From NCBI GenBank assembly GCA_023105745.1, contig JALGQZ010000019.1, positions 930,001-994,000 of the forward strand: a DNA stretch of 64,000 nucleotides, read 5' to 3'. Position numbers and translations under genes: made by a program. The notes below the pieces were generated by a model. That model had not been told where the DNA came from, did no database searches, and saw nothing but the letters and a program-made list of their open reading frames with translations. This document shows positions 44,950 through 56,700 of the stretch, in pieces. The stretch's first letter is position 1. Every line of letters starts with the position of its first letter. Origin of the DNA: Austropuccinia psidii. Its lineage: Eukaryota > Basidiomycota > Pucciniomycetes > Pucciniales > Sphaerophragmiaceae.

Positions 44950-46761
44950 CTTGAGAATCAAAAACCAGAAGCCCATGATTTTGGGGATGCTGAGGGTATT
45001 GAATCTGATCAAGTTAGGTATTTGTATCATAAGGCCTCAAAATCTTCAGATGAATCAACTTCCATAATTTGAGAGGGTGCAATTGACTGTGATATTGATG
45101 TTTTGGTGCTAGTCACTTTCAATGGGGGTCTTCCTCTTCTCTTTCATTGACTTTCAATAATTCCAAATCTTGAGGGATCTCTATTATTTTTGTTTTTGGC
45201 TCATTGAGGTCTTTCATGGATATTTTTGCATTCTAGTGGGTCTTCATAATATTGATAATTGTCTTTACTCTTGGTAATTTGATAAAAAAGGATTTTTCCA
45301 GTCAAAACATCTTGAAAATTCTGAAGAATCAGGATGATTGCTGCCTTTGGTCTTTGAAAAAGGTCTTCCCAATATCATTAAATGTTTTTTTGGATTCTTT
45401 CTTTCTTTCTTTATAAACAATTTTATCATCACCTTGATAGTCAGTCTGAGAATAATATGACAAAGCAAATCAGTTAATATGAAGATAAAACTAAGAATTT
45501 GAAGCTCAAAAAATTCTTGCAGGTAAATTCAAACGCCACGGAGGATTGAAGTCTGATATCTAGACCCTTTTGTGCTTGGAAAATGTCTTTTGGGTCTTGT
45601 GCTTGCAAGATATACCTTGATAATTGTTGTATTTCTTGGTGCATTTTTCATTGGGTAGAAATTTGGCTTTGCAATTTTCAAAGGCCATCTTAAGGGCATA
45701 GTCAGACACTTTGCCATTGAAAGCACAGATGTGTGGAGGAAGATTCTTGACATGAAAAACAATTTCTTTGGATATTCTGTTGATTATTTCAATAACTTGT
45801 TTCTTGAAAGCCATGTGAAGAGCCCTAACACCCTCCAGGAGACTACCAGTGGACCTTTTAAGCCAAATTTTAACCATGGAATGGGGACCTTCAACTCTTA
45901 AGGTGGAGCTCACTCCAGGTGGCAATGGTAGTTGGTCCAGGCTGGCACATAATACTCTTTTATAAGAAGGCAGGTTTTTTCCAAATTTTGCAATAATTCA
46001 GTATTTTGACTTTCTTTTGAAGCTTCTTCAAGTTATCCTTAAAAAACCTTTTGGTTGATGAATACATAAACTCAGAAATGAATCCCAAAGTAAAAAATGA
46101 AAACAACAATAAGAATAAAAGTTAAAGATAAAAGTATATTACTTGATTCCAAAGGCACATAAAATTTGCAAAATCAGTTCCATGACCAATTTTCTTCATT
46201 AAATGGGAAGATACATCTTTATTGATGTGTTAAATGCATAACATGAATTTTGAGTCTGGTGAGAGCTTCTTGAGAAAATTTTTCAAGGCCAAATCCCTGT
46301 CAATAACAATGACTGGGGGACAATATTGATGTTGTTGGAAGCTTTTTCTATGTATTGTTTTGATTCCCAATGTATGAGGGTTCATTTTTATTATTCATCA
46401 AATAAAAAGCCCCATAAAAGGTCTTATTTGTTGAGCTGGATCCAAAAATATGAAAAAGGGGCTTTTTGTACTTATTGGTTTTATATATAGAATCCATAAG
46501 ATTCACATGAGGAAATCCAGTAAGGAGCATTATGGAAAGTGGGTGAGTGAAAAACAAGGAGTTAATGTGTCCCTCAGCATCCCTTGCAGAGGACCATACA
46601 AAATCTTCTTCTTTTAGGGTATCAATAAGAGCATCAATGGGCCTTCTTGATTGCAGTTTGTCTTTCTTGACCTTCTTAAAGTGGCTGTAACTATCTTGAA
46701 GGATTACAGGCCTGTCAGTCTCCCTATGGCTGCATAATTGGGCCTTAATTCTCCTTGGCAT

Positions 46762-48617
46762 TGTGGTAGTCAATACATTTTTAACCTGTTTCAAGCAATT
46801 TGAAGATGAAAAGTCAAAAAAAATCAAGATTTAAATGACTACTTTAGGAGCTCACCACTCAGAAGACATTATTAAAACAACAAAAACACCAGTAATAACA
46901 TCAATAGTATTGGGTAAAAGAAGAGTTAGAATTCAGAATAGAAAAAGAAAACAAATTGCATACAAAAAGTAGAAGAATATCCATCCTAAATCCATCAAGA
47001 ATATTATATTACAAAGAATTAAAGTAGAAAAAATACAGTTAGTTTGACACAAGAGTCATCTGAAAGTATCAAATTCAACTTAATGCAAGGAAAATCCACT
47101 AAATACACTTAAATAAAATAACAATACAGGCACCTAAAGAAGTTTTATGAAATCCACATTCATTAAATCTGTAAATGACACAGCCAAAGATAAATCAATT
47201 CCAGCCCAAATTAAATTTTAACTAGCTTAATGCAAGGAAAATACAATGAAAATTTTAATTACACAGAAAATAAAGGAATAAAATATTGCAGCTCAAAAGG
47301 ATATCCCCACATTCCACAGCATGATAACCTTGAATTACATAATCTTACAAACAAATTGTGAAATCTCACAGTCATATGACACCATCCTCAATTTTACCTA
47401 CCAAAATTAATCCCTCAGTACTATGAAAGCTGACTAATGCAGTGTAAAAAACAATTCATGTCATATTTTTTATCAAAATCAATGCCAGAAAAACATCTGA
47501 ACCTTAATTTTGGCCAAACAAATGGTGAAATCAGCTCATTCACATGACACCATTCACAAAATCACCACCAGAAAAATTATCTCAAGGGAAAAAAGAAATT
47601 TTTACATGGAGAGCCTATGGGTAACTCTCATAACATAAAAGGAGGTCGCTCTCTCTCATTTCCTCCTTCTCCTGATGAATGCAATTAATCATATACCAAG
47701 AAGGAAAATAATTGTTCATCCTTTAATAGTAGGTTTATCTAGAGGCTATTATTATTAATATTACATTAAGTTAAATAGTGTTTTATAAGTTGCTTTAGTT
47801 AACAGTAGTTCTGCCTAAATTATAAATTAATCTATCAGTCAAATACTCCTCTCCAAAGAATTATAAAAAAATATTTATATTATACTCTTCTCACTAGAAA
47901 AGACTTATATTACTATTATTATCATAAAATCAAAAAAGACACACATTAGTAGCTTCACAGCTGTTACTATTAGTAAATATTATTATTCATTATCATCCCA
48001 ATCACCTTCTATTATTACTATTTCAATTAGTAACTTATTCATAAAGCTTCACCAGGATTTCTTTTAAAAATTGTAGTGGAGCTAACATCTATGATTACTA
48101 GTACTTATTAAATAGTACCATTATTATTAGAAATAGTACATCCAACGTATTATCAATATTATTTATCAATGAAAACTGTGTAGCCATTATGAGAAATTAT
48201 CATATATAATCACTATTAATATATACTCCCATATTAAACTATCATCCATTGGAAAAAAAGAAACTTAAATCATCACTCAGTAATATTATATCTACTATTT
48301 ATCCACTCAATTATTATTTTATTATCTTTAAAACAACTACAAATTTATTATTTGAAATTGATATTATTTTATCATTAGGCTGGTTGTTGATTAGTTCTGA
48401 TATAAACTACTGAAACGTCTTCTCTAGCCGTGAAGCCACAATCTCAAATATTGATTTGTGAGCTCTGTAGGGAGACTTTTTAGTATATTCAAAGGGACAG
48501 CTAAAAAATCATTAGCACCCTTGGCTACAGGATTCTTTCAGAAATTCAAAACTGTTTACCTTTTATTTCCCCCTCAAGGACTGCCTTATCCAATCCCACA
48601 CCAAAAGGAGTTCCGCA
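46762..48617 (+). mobile_element. Solo LTR inserted in the MULE transposase
   Basis: Begins TGTGGTAGTC at 46762 and ends TTCCGCA at 48617, so it has the canonical TG...CA ends. It is flanked by GCAT (46758-46761) and GAAT (48618-48621), a 4-bp target duplication with one change. Removing the LTR and one duplicate restores continuous MULE similarity (MSGSP... to MPRRIK). It has no internal coding region, so it is a solo LTR left by recombination. It contains repeated ATGCAAGGAAAAT(C/A)CA motifs (47095, 47232) and a promoter-like CATAAAAGG at 47634-47642. A related copy lies at 59026-60955. Confidence 0.72.
47634..47642 (+). promoter_or_regulatory. TATA-like box in the solo LTR
   Basis: CATAAAAGG followed by GAGGTCGCTCTCTCTC. 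It aligns with TATAAATAG plus GGGAGCTCTC at the same place in the second LTR, which suggests the retroelement promoter and the U3/R boundary region. Confidence 0.45.
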
Positions 48618-48850
48618 GAATTAGTGGTGATCCAGACATTTGAGCTATTTGAAATGTTTCTTTCTCATTGAATTTTCTGAAGGCAGGATGTGCCATGATA
48701 TTTTCGGTGGAATCATGGCTGTGTTCAGGATTTTTGACTTTAAGAGTCCAAGTGGTAATCTTGGCATATTTCCTGGAATAAAGTCTACTTGGGCAGTCAA
48801 GCTTTCTCAAAATGACTGTTTTGGTGGAGATTTGGGGTTCAAGACCTGTC

Positions 48851-51292
48851 ACAACCTACTTCAATTTTGTTGTGGGTCATATTGGACCTCAAGGTTGACA
48901 CAGAATACCTCTGTGCCCTGGCAACATTATGCACAATCTGCCAAAGAAGCTGAAGGGTGTTAAATGCACCTTTGGTATGGGGTTTGAGGCATTATATAGT
49001 GAAAAAGGTGTATGGAATTTAAAAAAAGGGGACTTTGGGGATTTGGAATGAATAAAAAACCTTTCAAAATGTGAACAAGGGATAATAGGTGTGCAAAGTC
49101 AAACAAAGTGGGAAAAGGTGAAATGAAGAGGTTTGAATTTAAGAATAAAAGAAGAGTGAAGGTAAAAAAGGGGAATTTTGTAGGCTTGGAAGCAGGTTGT
49201 TTTCAAGGAAAATGTAGTCTTTTAGGAAAAAAGAAAAAATGTCTGGGAAGCTTTCCAAAATTTGTTTTGTAATTCTGTTTTTCAAAAAAAAAAATTTTCA
49301 AAATGATTTGAATTTATCTTAATTAAGCTTTAATGAATTAATTTCTCAATTTTATTAAATAAAAAAAGGTAATTTTTTATTCAATTTATTTGAAATAAAA
49401 ACATAAAATTATTAATTATTCAAATATATATGGAAATTCTTTCAAATGGATGAATAAACTGAAGTATACATAAATTTAAAAGAAAAAATTAGAATTCTTC
49501 TTTTTTTTTTCTTTTTGTTTTAAAAATTAATTATAGCTTTATTATAACATAATATTAAAGGAAACTAACTAACCAACTTTATCAAAACAACTCAATATTC
49601 CTACTTTCCTTTTTCAACTATAAACCAAAAACACATAATTCAAAGGTGAATTGATGATTGAATAATATTTTAATCAATCTTAAGTGTCTCTCCAAAAAAT
49701 GAATACATACAATCTTCTTTCTTCAAGAAAGATAAATTGAGTGTCAGATTCACCCTAACATCCATTTGTGAAAAGGTGGTTTCATTATAGATAAAGCTAC
49801 TAAATTTGATTAATGAATATATAAATACAAACCCTTCACATGAGTTATTTATAGCATTCAAGACCACCTGATAATTAAAAACAAACAAAGTCTTTAAATT
49901 TAATTATCATTATTCATTACCAGCATAATGAGTGTTAGAATAAGCAATAATGCAAGTACATAGCTCAAGATATCAATTCAATTATTTTCCAAAAATAAAA
50001 CCTAATGACTTTCAATTACCCAATGAGATATTCCATTGAAGACCCATTAAATTCCCCTTTCCTTTCAGTATTGTTCCAGTATCTCCCAGGTTTTCCAGAA
50101 TCCTAATATATATTAATGAATAAAAAGGGGATTCTGAAAAACTTCTTCCCTTGTATATAAGCCAAACAATAGATTCCTGATTCTATATTTGTTTTAAAAC
50201 TATCAATGGATAAATTGAATATTATCAGGAAAATTAAAACAAACTTTTAATAAATGGAATGAAGAAATTTATCATAAACTTATGAAAGAAAAACTGTTTC
50301 TCCAAAAAAAGGTAACCCAAAGTGCATATAAAAATTAAGGTGTAATAGGTTCGGCATCCAATTCACAAACATTTGTTATTCTTAAAGATGATAAAGTCTT
50401 TTAAGAATAAAGTATAAAATAACACCTCTAGATTTAATAATTTTTAGAAAAATTAACTTGAAAGTGGATTAATGTAACTAATGTAAAATAAATTTTAATA
50501 AATTTTCTTCCATAAAATCACTAATCTTATCCTAGATTTTTTTCTCTTTTGTGTTAAGAATTGATTTATATATATATAACTCTTCAGAACTGATATTAAT
50601 CTCATTTTAACTTAATCAAAAGATTAGATTTGGATTTTTTTAACTTATCATTCCAAATTAAATTTATAAAAGCATATTTATATCAATTATGAAATGATTA
50701 AAAAGAAAAAAATTAATTCATTTGAAAGGTTCAAATTTCCTGAGTAAATTTGCAATTCAAATTTTATAATAAAATAAAAAATAAAATCAAAGAACTAATT
50801 CTCTCATTTTTTAAAATGAATAATCAAAAATTCAGTTAAATTGATTTCTTTTTCTAATTAAAAAAATACCTTTAAGATATATTCAAAACCGATATTTACA
50901 ATTGTTTAGCTTATTTATTAATTTATTTACCTATTTATTTGATAATTTCTTTCTTTATTTATTTATCAACCCATTTATTCAATCTAAAATGGAAAATGTA
51001 TTAGAAATAAGTATTTCATCATCTAGGATTATAAAAATACAGAAAAAAGTTTGAGGAATGATAATTTAACTTGAATAGATAACAGGATAAGGGAATCCAT
51101 AATTCACTTTATATTATATTTTTCTTCAAAAAATTTGATTAATAATCATATAAGTGAATTTGGAAAATATTTGAAATTTGTTTATGAGATTATCTTTATT
51201 ATAAAATATAATTAGCTTCTAAAATGAATCTATAATCTGTTTTTTTAAAAGAACTCAGGTAATAAGATATTATTTTTTAGAAGTTCTCTGGG
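48851..51292. other. Spacer downstream of the MULE N-terminus
   Basis: Bases 48851-49020 may still belong to the MULE 5' region. Bases 49010-49260 are strongly purine-rich on + (AAAAAAGGGGACTTTGGGG and similar). The rest is AT-rich with no recognised gene. Confidence 0.4.
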
Positions 51293-51426
51293 GATTAAGC
51301 TTCTTTAAACATTAATAAAAGAGCTTGATAGGTTTCTCTGGTTTTGAGAGAAAAATTGGAAAGCTATCAAAATGATAATATTTAAGTCAAAGGCTCTTTT
51401 ATATCTGAAAAAAGGTGAGCTTAATC
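51293..51426. repeat. 134-bp imperfect inverted repeat, MITE-like
   Basis: Starts GATTAAGCTT and ends AAGGTGAGCTTAATC, so the outer GATTAAGC/GCTTAATC arms are perfect. Inside, ATAAAAGAGC pairs with GCTCTTTTAT, TTGATAG with CTATCAA, and TCTCT with AGAGA around a short loop. No target duplication was evident. Confidence 0.55.
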
Positions 51427-53716
51427 ATATTTAAAGCATTCTTTGAGTGTTCCAAATTATTTATTCATATCTTCCCATTACTAGAATATGAATAAAAATC
51501 AGCTTTAATGAGGATTTTCTCATATTCCAAGGATTAATAGTAGTTTAAAATAAACAAATATTCAAAATTTTGTAAAATTTACATTTTATTCAAAAAAATT
51601 CAATTTTTCAACTAATTACCAAATATATTTAAAGGTTATTAAATGTTAATAAAGTATAATATTTGATCTTAAATTATTGAGCTTACCTCAAAATAATCAT
51701 GTTAATTAAAGAGAATAATTCAAATATTGGAGTTTCTTTTTTATTATTGGTACAATCAAGCAATCCGAAAATATAGTATCCACTTTATAAATTTCAAAAT
51801 ATCAATCTGATTAAATTAAAACATAATATTTCCAAGGATATTATTAAATATTGTGTTATAGGTAAATACTAATATTGTATTTTTATAGAGGCGTAATAGT
51901 GTTTCATTCAGATAGATATGGCACAATATTAAAAAGATTTTTTTGGATTGATAGTTTTTATCAATAAATGATGATAAATGAGAAAAATTGATGTTTTATT
52001 GAGGTTTTTTTGGGATATAAAAGAATATTTCAATTGTATTTACATATAAAAGTAGCAAAAACTTTGTGAAATAGAGAAAAAAAAGATCCTCATGTAGCTG
52101 AATTTTCTTTTACATTGTTTGGATTAATGATTAATAACCTAATGGGAAGTGAGATTAACTATAGTGAAGTAATAGATCCTGATTATTTAAGATATATGTG
52201 TTACTAAAATATCTATAATATCGCGAAGAATCAAAAATAATATTCAGTTAAAATAAGTTTCACTAAAGGGAGGATTATGGAATATTGAGATTTGAGTATA
52301 TGAAAAGATATCAATGTAAATTTATTTTAAAAGTAAAAAATCAAAAAATGAGTTGTATGAGTATTGTTAGAGCTTTAAGTCTTGATATCCTGATTGGTAT
52401 AAAATGGAAGCTTATCAGTTTGATATTTTTTATAACTGGAGATACTTTTAATGAAATATTATCTTTATAAATGGATATTTTTATGTATTCTCTATACATA
52501 TACTAATTCCTTACAATTATTATATGCTGACTATATTTGTGATTTTCAAGCTTTAAGTTCTTTTAGGAATGTGCCTGAAATTTTTGGATATTCTTTTATC
52601 TTAATAAATAATAATGAATTTATTTTCTTATCGTTAAAAATTGTGATTATTCATGATTAGCTGAAAAGATTTTATAATTCCTCCCTCTAAGAAGAGCTTA
52701 TGTATAAACTGTGAACTCAAGTTCACTATTTAGTTTTTTAAGTAATCTATTGAACGAGATATTCAAAAATTTTCTTGGTTAAAATCATTTAGTACTGAAT
52801 ATCCTTAAAAATGCTTTTATGCAAAGTTATTTATATTATTTGAAGAATCTAGTAGATGAAATATTCAGGGAAATATTGTTATTTTGACTAGTTTTATTTT
52901 TCCTATTTCATCACTAATTCTTGAAAACAACCATTTAATATGATTTTTTCAATCATATTCCTCATAGTACTAAGTTTACTGAATTAAAACAATTGGATAA
53001 TTAAAACACCAAATTGGAGCTCTTGAGAAGAAAGAAACCCCCTTCTAGAGTTTGAGTAGAAAATGTTTCAGAATTTGAAACCAATTAATTTTGAAAAATA
53101 TCTTTGATAATTTGAGGAACCACCTTGAAGAAAGCTGTAGTGAAGTGAAGAAGAGTTATAATTAAATACAAATAATTGAAGACTCACTTGAGTAAATGTT
53201 TGTGCCTCTCATTTGTTTTTTCTCAAAAAGTAGAAGTTCTAGCTTTAAAACCTGCATTGCATCTTCATAAATTTGTTATTTACTAAAGTGATTACAACTA
53301 GGTTTGACTGAATAATCTGGTATTGAGAGAACTACAATAAGAGATATAATATCAAAACAAAAAAAGGATTTTCAAAATTTTAACGATCCTGGGAGAATTA
53401 ATAAGATACATGGAAGTGGAAGCAGAAATATAAAGATATAATTGCTCTCAAATTTAATCAAATGGTGTTTTAAGCTATACTTATATAAATGAGAAAGACA
53501 AATCTTTATTTGTAAAATATAAGAGGAATATATATTGAATTCAACTAAGAATGATATAAATCAGCCAATATCTATATGTTGAAGAACTAAGAATAAAAAT
53601 AATAAATAGTTAAATAAAATTACTTATGAGGATTTGGGATTTGAAATTGGAAATCTAAAAAATTACAAATATCACATAATAATAATTTAAGATATTATCA
53701 AAGATCCAACTAATAG
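51427..53716. other. AT-rich spacer
   Basis: Two neighbouring open stretches on + (52285-52470 and 52451-52660) are hydrophobic and Ile/Tyr/Leu-rich, as expected by chance in AT-rich DNA; no motif is recognised. Nothing else seen. Confidence 0.4.
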
Positions 53717-53751
53717 AAAAACCTGATTTTTCAAATGTGAAACAGGTTTTT
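53717..53751. repeat. Hairpin-forming inverted repeat
   Basis: AAAAACCTG and CAGGTTTTT, 9 perfect pairs separated by 17 bases and followed by a T-run. In bacteria this would suggest a terminator, but in this eukaryotic repeat context its role is unknown. Confidence 0.5.
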
Positions 53752-56700
53752 TTGACTCCGTTATCTGAGATCTAACTCAAATTTGATATTCAAGTTAGTT
53801 TTGTGATTTAAAATTGATCCCCCAAGTAATTGTACCGCATCAGATATTTAAATAAATTAATACTATAAGAATATTTTCCTTCTATATCTAGTCATATCAG
53901 CCTCAACATCTTCATTTCAATTCCATTCAATTTTTTCCCTTTTAAAATCGTTCTGAAGCTCTCTAAAAAAAGGTCCTCTCCTCAGTAACTCTAAGAAGCC
54001 CAAAGAAGTTACCTTCCACATAGATCTGGATATCTTAGCCAAATAAACTATATATGTATCATCCGTTCTTCAGAATTATAATCCAATCATAATGCATTCT
54101 TAGAAAAAAGTGGAGAAACTGTAATTATCCAGCCACCATCAAGCAATAAAAATTAAACCCAGCTCATTTCTACTGAATTGATCAAGAGATTTTTAAATAT
54201 ATTTAATCTTACTTCAGGAAGTATTGAAAATGTGTGGTGAACAAAAATGGAAGTTATACAGCTGGAATTTTCTTTTGAATACTATGGGAGAAGGTTTCAA
54301 TGAAGAGTATTAAAAGAAGGGATTGAAATCCATTAGGGAAAATATGGATAGTATGTGTCCATTTTTTAAAAAATAAAGTATTCCGCAAAATACAGCTCTC
54401 ATTTGAAGCTTTCATTCACAGGGAGTAGAAAAAACTATCAATCTTAATAATTCAATTAATACACTCCTAAAGCTCAGTCAGATGTCTCATTTGATTGTTT
54501 AAAAATTAATCATCTTATCGCTTCGTAATCTGAATATTTTATCTGGATGAGACACTTGAGATTCTGGTTGAACCATCAAATGGTGATTTTTAATCAATAA
54601 TCAGCATCAAAATAGATGATTAATGTTGAAATTTATATTTTTTTTTATATTATCTATAATAAGGTGAAACTTTATTCAGTAATTTACAGCTTAAAGCTTT
54701 ACAAGATCAATATTAATCCAGCTAAATAGTAGAAAGTAATATCTCATTTAACTCTCAGCCAGCAGAGTGGAGGGTATAAGAAATCAATGAATCTATTTTA
54801 ACTCTGATGAGATTTTATAAGGATACCTTTAAGGAAGCAATTCTATTTGTTACTTTGGAGAGTCTACTTATTACTTCTAATCTCAAAGGTCTCCTAAGCA
54901 TGCAAGGTATAAAAGTTGAATAAAAGGAGGAAGAATCTTTCAATACAAATAAACTTTACCAAGAAAAATTAAGGAAATGAAGATGGATTTTCAACACAGA
55001 AAGAAAGCCTAATACTAGAAATTTTTAGAGGATAAATTGAATCAGAAACTGAATTTTGGGAAGAAGAGAAAGCATTTCCAAAACAAATTTGAGAAAGAAA
55101 AAGGATAAGAGAAAGTTGAAACAGAATTATTTAAACAAAAGATGGGCCTAACTATTGTTGTATGAACTCTTCAAGCCCAATTTTGGAGCTGTAAACCACT
55201 TCTTCCTCAACGAATACGTAATAATGAGGCTGTTTTGAGCCTTTTTTACTTTTTCACAAGTGCAATTCATTTAAAATCATTATAAAAAATGATTATTTCA
55301 ATTTCTTCAATACCTGAAAATATGAATATCTTTACAGATCTGTGGATGTAATTTATCTATTAAAAACTTCTGTTTGGGCCATTCAATATGCAAATTTTAT
55401 TCGGCTCCATGTTTGTGTTTTGGTATTTTGGGGGAAAAACATTTTAATCAAGAAAACTAGGGGTATTTTTGTAATTAAGTGTTGAATTGAATCATCATTA
55501 TACTTCTTGTTTTTCAAAGGATAAATTTCATTCTTTTCAAGTAATACATGGAAGGATTTCTCCATTTATTAAAATAACAGATGAATTTGAAAGAAATCCA
55601 AATTTGAAAAAAAATCATATTTTTCACAAACCTCGAAAAAAGACGAAATCACTTGACCCCCAAAAAGAATCCAAAAAACAATTGAACTTCACTAAATATT
55701 AAAAAAATACAATTCATTTTTGAAGTTCCTCACCAAAACCTTCTTTTTTCAAATGAAAAAAATACAATTCACCTAAAAGACTCATTCACGCAAAATACTT
55801 CTTGAGAAAATTAATTTACTTACCAGTTTTTCACAAAGAATCTTTTTTTCCAATCGCAAAAAAATATTCAACACCAATAATTCCTAAAAAAAATCAATTT
55901 CTTTTGGATTTAACCTCAATATTCACAATAGAGGGGGAAAATAATGAGAAAAATTATAAAGATCAAATATCCCCCTTCAATATAGTAATCTTAGTTGAAT
56001 CATACTTAAGTCAAAAATTACATAAAGTTCGTTTCAAATAGTCTTTTTTCTCCTCTATATATGTAGGTTTTTTCAACTAATAAAAATATTTCCATCAAAA
56101 CGCAACCCATTAATCCATAACCAATAACAAACCTAAAATACCTTCAGGATCATCTCCAACTTATCTGAAATCAATTCGGGATTAATTTTGATTAAAATTA
56201 TCAAAAAAAATCTAAAATTATGTTTTTGATATTTCTTAATATAGAGAAGGTCTTTCAGTAAACTTCATAATCTCATATTTATTTGATAATAACCACTATT
56301 TTCTTTTTCTTCTTTTTCATTTGTATGGCTTCTAGTAGTAGAAATGGTGAGTGTGTATTTCTTAATGTTAGATTGAAAATGCTTAGATACTTACCTCCTA
56401 CAGTCAAATTTGAAAAATTTAACCTCTAAAGTGTACTACGAGTCTCCATGAGGAAGAACTAATATTAATTAGTCTTATTATAGAATGGTATCACAAAAGA
56501 ATTTCTATATATTTCCAGACTAATGCAGAGCTCAGACGCTAAGCCTCATAAATTACAAAGATTAATTTTTATTCATACACAAGAGCTCAAATGTGATTAA
56601 TCTTAACCAAAAAGAATGTATAAGATTCTCTTTAAATCAATTATAGCAAAGCAAAAGAAAACTTAATAATTACCATATGACAGAAAAACGATCATCAATC

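Larger units (their letters stand above)
44950..48850 (-). pseudogene. MULE (Mutator-like) transposase relic, split by a solo LTR
   Basis: On -, the N-terminal part (48850-48622) has a FAR1/MULE-like DNA-binding segment: KLDCPSRLYSRKYAKITTW, PEHSHDSTENIMAHPAFRKF and ETFQIAQMSGSP. A 1856-base LTR then interrupts it, and coding resumes at 46761 with MPRRIKAQLCSHRETDRPV. The catalytic core follows: HINSLFFTHPLSIMLLTGFP, LMDSIYKTNKY with the first Asp (46492-46494), then VIVIDRDLALKN with the second (46299-46301). LCI.HINKDV has a stop where Trp is usual. After a decayed part come YYVPAWTNYHCHLE and LRVEGPHSMVKIWLK (Glu in RVEG, near 45890), then VKNLPPHICAFNGK and ENCKAKFLPNEKCTKKYN-NYQGISCKH, a SWIM-type zinc finger whose second Cys is Lys. 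The C-terminus (below 45530) is charged and broken, with SNHPDSSEFSRCFDWKNPF. The coding parts sum to about 2 kb, near family size. Confidence 0.8.

Noticed and set aside
46348..46827. 159-codon open stretch starting at 46827, considered as a complete small protein
   Set aside because: Its first ~22 codons are LTR sequence; the rest is an internal part of the MULE transposase.
52285..52660. Two neighbouring hydrophobic open stretches, considered as a nuclear copy of mitochondrial genes
   Set aside because: No match to any mitochondrial protein motif I know. Ile/Leu/Tyr-rich frames are expected in DNA this rich in A/T.
53717..53753. Hairpin plus T-run, looking like a rho-independent terminator
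   Set aside because: The context is eukaryotic repeat DNA with no gene ending there, so a bacterial terminator makes no sense. Kept only as an inverted repeat.
55487..56041. Two Lys-rich open stretches on +, considered as a small gene with an intron
   Set aside because: No convincing splice sites joining them, no motif, and ordinary AT-rich codon content.
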